Shown one piece after another: positions 27,001 through 36,000 of a stretch of 64,000 bases of DNA. The translations under genes were made by a program, and so were the position numbers. Location of the stretch: NCBI GenBank assembly GCA_032209605.1, contig JASFXZ010000013.1:6347401-6411400 (forward strand), given 5' to 3'. The notes beneath the pieces are model-generated. The model worked only from the letters and a program-made list of their open reading frames with translations, was not told the DNA's origin and did not search any database. Origin of the DNA: Mactromeris polynyma. Its lineage: Eukaryota > Mollusca > Bivalvia > Venerida > Mactridae. The stretch's first letter is position 1. Each line of letters begins with the position of its first letter.

Positions 27001-30000
27001 CTATGCGTACGATTTATCTTGAGTGGTTGCTGTGCACAAGACCAACTATCATCTATGCGTAAGATTTATCTTGAGAGGTTGCTGTGCACAAGACAAACTA
27101 TCATATGTGCGTAAGATTTATCTTGAGAGTTTGCTGTGCACAAGACAAACTATCATATGTGCGTAAGATTTATCTTGAGAGGTTGCTGTGCACAAGACAA
27201 ACTATCATATGTGCGTAAGATTTATCTTGAGAGGTTGCTGTGCACAAGACCAACTATCATCTGTGCGTAAGATTTATCTTGAAAGGTTGCTGTGCACAAG
27301 ACAAACTATCATCTGTGCGTAAGATTTATCTTGAGAGTTTGCTGTGCACAAGACAAACTATCATATGTGCGTAAGATTTATCTTGAGAGGTTGCTGTGCA
27401 CAAGACCAACTATCATCTGTGCGTAAGATTTATCTTGAAAGGTTGCTGTGCACAAGACAAACTATCATCTGTGCGTAAGATTTATCTTGAAAGGTTGCTG
27501 TGCACAAGACAAACTATCATATGTGCGTAAGATTTATCTTGAGAGGTTGCTGTGCACAAGACAAACTATCATCTGTGCGTAAGATTTATCTTGAGAGGTT
27601 GCTGTGCACAAGACAAACTATCATCTGTGCGTAAGATTTATCTTGAGAGGTTGCTGTGCACAAGACAAACTATCATCTGTGCGTAAGATTTATCTTGAGA
27701 GGTTGCTGTGCACAAGACAAAACTATCATCTGTGTGTAAGATTTATCTTGCGAGGTTGCTGTGCACAAGATAAAACTATCATCTGTGTGTAAGATTTATC
27801 TTGATAGGTTGCTGTGCACAAGACAAAACTATCATCTGTGCGTAAGATTTATCTTGAGAGGTTGCTGTGCACAAGACAAACTATCATCTGTGCGTAAGAT
27901 TTATCTTGAAAGGTTGCTGTGCACAAGACAAACTATCATCTGTGCGTAAGATTTATCTTGAGAGGTTGCTGTGCACAAGACAAACTATCATCTGTGCGTA
28001 AGATTTATCTTGAAAGGTTGCTGTGGACAAGACAAACTATCATCTGTGCGTAAGATTTATCTTGAGAGGTTGCTGTGCACAAGACAAAACTATCATCTGT
28101 GTGTAAGATTTATCTTGAGAGGTTACTGTGCACAAGACAAAACTGTCATCTGAGCATAAGATTTATCTTGAGAGGTTGCTGTGCACAAGACAAAACTATC
28201 ATCTTAGAATAAGATTTTTAAGACTGAAACATTTTAACAAGACGTTCAGTTGTTGAAATATGCACACCTAACTGCATAGCAATGTAATCATTTCACTACC
28301 CTTACATTAGAAATGGCATGTCCTCTATCAACTTCAGAGAGGTGAGGCAAGGTCGTAGTTAAATTGTTTTTAATTCAAACAGCAGATTGGGCAATATACC
28401 TGTACATAGTACAGCATTGTATGAATTTGAATTTTGACAAAGCCCTTTCCATGCATGTTCATGCAATTGTCCTGTTTCTAAAAAGCTGGTAATTACACAA
28501 GCACTGGTCAAGCTTCACTAAGGCTGTTAACAGGATGTAACGCTACGCAAGGAGTAGATTGACCGAGCTTTACAACTACTGTCTCATCCGTTATAGAATA
28601 ACAGCCAAGTTTTGGTGCAGTGGTTGTTCATCTTCATTATATTAGCATAAATTTACAAAAGTGCAGTGGTCGAGGGGTATAGCGCCTGACTCCTGATCCA
28701 AAGGTCGTGAGTTCAAGCCATACGATTAGCGGGTTTGATCACGAACTTCACAATCCCTAAATTTGGCGCGAGTACTGGTTGGTAGCCAGGAAGCAGTCAC
28801 CAAGAGTGATTTGTATAAGTTGTGTGAACATGTTTCACAATCGATGTAAAATAAATAAGTTTAAACTAAATTTAAAAAATGAAAGCAAACATTTTGTAAA
28901 TAAATTGTGATCAGCATGGAGTTAGCTGTGACAACAATCAAAGTATTACAGATCTCATGTCTGACAGTACAGAAACTATATGCTTCAATTAGTGTCACAT
29001 GCAATACCCAGGGTCCTAAATGTGAAGGTTACCAAGGGGGGATTTAGGGGTCATGTCTGATCTTATTAGGACTGTACTTTCATGGAGCAATCCTGGCAAA
29101 CATACTTGGGATACTAAGATGGCATGTTGCACACAAGACCCTGACTTGTATTTCATTAATTAATCACATTGTACACACATACATTATTATGAAAGGTAAT
29201 TTTGTTTTCATTTTATGTTGTATTGTTTGTTCATAATCTGTGATATGTAGCTTGTAAAGCGTGTATTTTTATATGAAATGAGCGCTATAAAATCTGGTAT
29301 ATAATAATAATTGTCAAAATAAGTAAATGTTTAACCGAATATAAGAATTTGCAAGCTTAATTCACTTACCATTGTATTTCACTAGATATCTACATTCACT
29401 GTTTGTTTATTAAGTTGATATCAACTACTTATTTACTACTGTTTTTTTACTTTTCTTTATGAGTTTATCTTATATTATTAAATGTTAGGCCATTCTTTAC
29501 AATATGTTTTTATCGTACCAGACCTACTGTTAATTGTCCTAACACAGCTCTCCCATGAAAGATATTTATCATGTCTGAAAAACAAAAACAAACTTCAAAT
29601 ATCTGAAACAAATACAGTCCAACCTGCCCTTGCGACTCACTGAATTAAGCGACTCCCTGTCATATGCGACTGTAAATCTTGCTATATAATAACACTGAAT
29701 TAAATGACTCCCTGTCTGACGCAACTAGCGACCATGAAAATAGTCGCCCAAACACACCCGAAGACTGTTTTTAGCGACTTTGAAACGGTCAATTTTATTA
29801 CTAATTGTCATGTCTGAAGACAATAGAAATGTGTGAAACTTTAATAAACAAACAAATTGGCTGAGACCAGTTCTCAATGTCTGTATAACTCGCATGTATA
29901 TTGACATGATTATTCACACGCTTGCCAAAAACAATCAGAGGCGGAGCTTGTCGCTTGTCATTAAAACCACTTTTAGCCAATCAAACGCATAATAATAACA

Positions 30001-33000
30001 TTCCAGAAAACTAAATTGGTTCGCTGTTTGCAGTGTTTGATATGCCGAAAAAAACGCTTGACAGTAGAAAAAGTTGCAAACTGTTCTTTACACTTTCAAA
30101 AGGTGACTTACGATTGAAATAAGTTAACGGTTCATTAATAAACGTTAATTCTTGAGCAAATGGCGGCTTTTCTACAGGAATTTAATAGAATCTAATATTG
30201 CTGAAAATGCCATCTCGTGAAATTAAAATTGCCGACAACGTCGTAGAAAACGTTTATTTATTTAGCAACCCTCGTTTAATTCTTTAGCTATTTACTCCAG
30301 CATCACAAGACATCAACTGGGAAATCTAAAAAATAACCATGCGATTACTTTCGTTTTCGGGTATATTATGCGATAAAATCTGTACCGTACGATCCGTATG
30401 CAGCCCACTCCGTATTTTACGAGGAATAATAATTATTATAGTAAATTCAGATAAGTATTGTTTTTGCCTGTATATTCTGATGATTTATGTCTTATAGTCT
30501 GTGCTACGACTATTCACTTTTTGTTTAAACTTTAATAGCAAGAATGAAATAAACAAGAAATAAAATAACAGTGCTACAGTGAACCATCTTACAAGCTATA
30601 TATTACAATGACATTGTATTTGGAAGTGGTCGTAAGTCACTGACTGTATTAACCTGTATTAAGAGACTCCCTGTCATATGTGACCTTATCAGCTGATTCC
30701 CAATGAAGGTCTCTTAAAACAGGTTGGACTGTATGTACATTTTTCCTACTGACTGACCCAAACATATTGACAGTACTGTCACAGAAAAACAATTTGAAAC
30801 AATAGCCTTATGGTGATGTTTTGTTGAAAGCTGTTTAACTTTTCCTAGATATGTTTTTGTTTATTGATTGCTCTTATCTAGATGCGATAAGAGGATTAAC
30901 TTGCCGGTATTCTGTGACAGATGGTGAAAGATTAGTATCATGAATTCTGTAACATGTTCTTATACAGTACGGATTACGTTTACATAAAATCAGAAACATA
31001 ATTAACATATGTTGTACATATATCTTTCATTAGTCAAGAAATAAAATCACTTGGACCTTTAAAAATTGTCTGTTTGGCATAAACCTACCTACTAATGAAA
31101 ATGGTCCCTACTCAAGCAAGTTTCTATAGGTTTTAGTGGTATTAATGGTTTGCTCTTGAATAACCATAGGGAGTAATAAATAACACGAAATATCTTGAAA
31201 AAAGATGGTCAGCGCAATTTGAAGGTTAAGATTTGTTGTGCAACATAAAAAAATGGCCGAGATGTTACGATTGCTGGTCACTCAAGATCCAAAATGGATT
31301 TTGGTAAATTCACTGAAATTCAGTGGATTTCGGTAAGCTAATGTACCCTTTATCGAAAGGTTAACCAATCCACATCAAGGTTACAAACGTTGTTCGGTTG
31401 AAGAGAAATTGCCTTGTTGTTTAACGTAAGATTTGATTGGTTTACACAACACTGATATGCAAATAGCATAACCATGTTAGTACGGCTGCGCCGAAAAATT
31501 AATACCTACCTACCAATATCTTTATTTCTCTCAAACAGTTACACAGTAACAAATCAACTAATTGACTCGGGTTAATTACACTTAAAACATATAACACACA
31601 AACATGACCAGTATATATATACTCCACTCCATTAATAACGCTATTAAAAATTGTCCGCATCAGCAAGGTGACATTATAAAGAAATAATTATATTTTTATT
31701 TCTAAAACATAATTTCTAAAACTTAATCAATTATTAAATATGAATACTAGGCCCATAGTAGGATTTCTTTTTGAAGAATGATTTACTTATTTGTAACAAT
31801 AGAAAAAAAAAAATTCTCTTGGAACAAGGCTAAAGTGATATACTTGCATTTTCAATGGCTTTAAGTATATATATTTATATGTAGGATTATACACAAGTGG
31901 TAATTAATTATCGAATTACATAAAGAGTATGGAATGTACAATATTAAGGCGTGTTAATACGTTAGAATTAAGTACAAATACCAAATGATTTTGAGGGATT
32001 TGTTTACCTCAGTATTGATGTGTAAATATTAATTGTGTAAGGTGTAATAGCAATGTGCCAGATGTAGTTTTACAGCCATATTTGATCCATAATAAGTACT
32101 TATAGTTTATGGAAGAATGTATTCTCAAAATGTCTGTTAAAAGCAATATAACAACTGGGTGATACATGGAATAAATGATAAAAGGCAAATTATACCTCAA
32201 CCTATTGTCGTAATAATCTCATACCTGTCAAGATAGATTATAGAACTCTCAACTTGTTTGGTCTTTGCTCACACTGTCAAGATAGATTATAGAACTCTCA
32301 ACTTGTTTGGCCTTTGCTCACACTGTCAAGATATATTATAGATCTCTCCAATTGTTTTCCCTTTGCTCACACTGTCAAGATAGATTATAGAACTCTCAAC
32401 TTGTTTGCCCTTTGCTCACACTGTCAAGATAGATTATAGAACTCTCAACTTGTTTGGCCTTTGCTCACACTGTCAAGATATATTATAGAACTCTCAACTT
32501 GTTTGCCCTTTGCTCATACTGTCAAGATAGATTATAGAACTCTCAACTTGTTTGGCCTTTGCTCACACTGTCAAGATATATTATAGAACTCTCAACTTGT
32601 TTGCCCTTTGCTCATACTGTCAAGATAGATTATAGATCTCTCAACTTGTTTGCCCTTTGCTCACACTGTCAAGATAGATTAAAGAACTCTCAACTTGTTT
32701 GGCCTTTGCTCACACTGTCAAGATAGATTATAGAACTCTCAACTTGTTTGGCCTTTGCTCACACTGTCAAGATATATTATAGAACTCTCAACTTGTTTGG
32801 CCTTTGCTCACACTGTCAAGATAGATTATAGAACTCTCAACTTGTTTGCCCTTTGCTCACACTGTCAAGATAGATTATAGAACTCTCAACTTGTTTGGCC
32901 TTTGCTCACACTGTCAAGATAGATTATAGAACTCTCAACTTGTTTGGCCTCTGCTCACACTGTCAACATAGATTATAGATCTCTCCAATTGTTTTCCCTT

Positions 33001-36000
33001 TGCTCACACTGTCAAGATAGATTATAGAACTCTCAACTTGTTTGGCCTTTGCTCACACTGTCAAGATAGATTATAGAACTCTCAACTTGTTTGCCCTTTG
33101 CTCACACTGTCAAGATAGATTATAGAACTCTCAACTTGTTTGCCATTTGCTCACACTGTCAAGATAGATTATAGAACTCTCAACTTGTTTGCCCTTTGCT
33201 CACACTGTCAAGATAGATTATAGAACTCTCAACTTGTTTGCCCTTTGCTCACACTGTCAAGATAGATTATAGAACTCTCAACTTGTTTGCCCTTTGCTCA
33301 CACTGTCAAGATAGATTATAGAACTCTCAACTTGTTTGCCATTTGCTCACACTGTCAAGATAGATTATAGAACTCTCAACTTGTTTGCCCTTTGCTCACA
33401 CTGTCAAGATAGATTATAGAACTCTCAACTTGTTTGCCATTTGCTCACACTGTCAAGATAGATTATAGAACTCTCAACTTGTTTGCCATTTGCTCACACT
33501 GTCAAGATAGATTATAGAACTCTCAACTTGTTTGCCCTTTGCTCACACTGTCAAGATAGATTATAGAACTCTCAACTTGTTTGCCCTTTGCTCACACTGT
33601 CAAGATAGATTATAGAACTCTCAACTTGTTTGCCCTTTGCTCACACTGTCAATATAGATTATAGAACTCTCTACTTGTTTGCCATTTGCTCACACTGTCA
33701 AGATAGATTATAGAACTCTCAACTTGTTTGCCCTTTGCTCACACTTGCATCACAATCTTGAAAGTTTAATTTTCAAATTTACGACTGCATACATTTCATG
33801 AACTAGAAACAGGATGAAAAACAGAAATACGTAAGTAACAGTAAAATGGGGTAACCAATTGGACATGTACGTAACTGAATGTACACATTCTGAACCTTAA
33901 TGTAAATTTAATGTTTTCAGTTCTAAATCCTATAACATGTACTGTGTTATCGGATGAATCTACTCTTATCAACCCAAAAAGAAGGAAGCTAACATTCTCA
34001 CCTCTCACTGATGAAGAGTCGCCAAAGGAAGGTGACATATTTGGACTGGATGCAGAATTTGTTTCTCTTAATCAGGTCAGTTTTTAAATATTCATCTTAA
34101 ATTTTGTGTTCAAACAGAGCTATCCAGGGCTTTAAAATTTACAAGCATTTCATTTTCATTATATTTAAACGGATACATTTTTGCTTGAATATTTCTTGTT
34201 ACTCACTCTACACTTTTGCCATGTTTTATCAAAATATATTGTGTAACAATAACGTAGGAACAAAATGAAAATTTACCATTTTTAAGTCTAAGTCTGAGAT
34301 TCTGTCTTAGAATCGACAGAAGACTTTGTCCAAAGTGTAGTTTACCTTAATCAACTTTATATAAGTTAAATTTACATGAAAATGACGTCAGGTCGTTGTG
34401 GTGTAGTGGTTAGCATAACGGACCAGTAATCCGTTGACCCGGGTTTGATTCCCGGTAGCGCCATTGACCAATTTTTCGTGTTCCACAAACATGACTTTAT
34501 TAAAACGTTTGTGAATACGGGCACAAGTCATCCTGTCGTTTTCTTCAAACAAAATCTCTGTCCAGACCATTCTGCAAATTTCATTGGAATATTTCTTGGG
34601 TGGCATCATTCTGCACACTTGTATACAGGGGACATCTGAGCTAAACAAAAAAGTAAAACCTCTGCCTAAACTGCTGGTCAGATATTGGAATGATTCCATA
34701 GAAATGTTCCTTGGGTGACCCTCTACCAAGATTGTTGAACTTCACATGTGTGGTAAAACATGGAAGCATGGTTATAGTAACAATTTCCTTGTCTGGTCCA
34801 ACTTGCAGGTACTTTTATGCAGGTACTTTTATACAATTAATGATCCTTCACCAAGATGGTTAAATTAAATCCAATTCCTAACAAGAAACATGACCTCCAA
34901 GGGGTGCAGTCACTTTTCACAATTCTTTATGTCTCTTGTCTGCCTTGCTTGGTATGTATGCCAGTGTTTCAAATTAAATAAAAAACTCCATTAAATTGTT
35001 GATTGTTTTGATTTTTAAGTGAAACAAACACATTTTAGGCCTATTATTTTGGTATAGTGTTTTTATATTGAAACATGAGTGGTTTATATGTTTACAGGAA
35101 GAGTCAGAGTTGAGGAGTGATGGAACTAGATCTACATTACGACCTAGTCATATGTCCGTGGCTAGAATTACTTGTATAAGAGGGTAAGTGGTCTATGTCA
35201 GTGATAGAGGGTGAGTATGTTATCCAATGTATCCGTCAAATTGCTTTAAATTTCTGTTGCGTTCTTTCTGTCGATACTAATGATTACATGTTTAGTTATG
35301 CAATAGCTGGAGAAACATTCAAGGCTTCTGTTGTCAAGCTTCGGATGATAGCTTATAATCAATGGAATTTTGGAGAAGGTGAAAGGTCAAGGTGACTTTG
35401 AGACTTAAATGGTTTCCCATCTTTTAGATTGTTGTGAGGATGGTCGTCAAACTTCATAGAATGATTATCTGTGGTCTATTAATGTTTTGGCCTTTTGGTC
35501 GAAAATCAATGTCTCACTGACCCTAGAGAAAATTTGCCATCAACAACTAGAGAAGGCTTTGGTATACTGCTGTTAATCTTCATAGGATGGTTGACACAGA
35601 CCTCTGATACTATCATATGTTTTACGTATGTCTCCAGTTTGATTATAAAGAATGTGTCCTGATTTTTCTTTTGAACTCAGAAGGCATAAATGGCACTGTT
35701 CCCTCGTTGGTGTGTCCTGCCATATATTAAATCGGGGCACTAGCTATTGACGAAATGTTTGCTGTAGTGATTTAAATGAATGTATTTCAAATTTTCCTTC
35801 CCTAGTCCATGATTTTAAATATATTATCATGCGATTTGTCCTCACAGTGACTGCGAGAAACATGTTTAGTGACCACACTGAATTTGGAAAAGATGATGAA
35901 AAGTATTGTACCCATTTTCATCACAGGCATCGCACATTGATATTTACTTCATATATTTCAGGCAAGGAGAAACCCTTGGAGATCCATTCATTGATGACTA

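Noticed and set aside
27604..28153. Several ~60-codon frames repeating [14 protein letters not shown]
   Set aside because: Frames through the 52-bp minisatellite; broken wherever a unit has an extra base.
34391..34465. A functional tRNA gene
   Set aside because: A and B boxes are present, but the same leader and tail occur at 26755 and 12186, which marks SINE copies; no clean cloverleaf was found.
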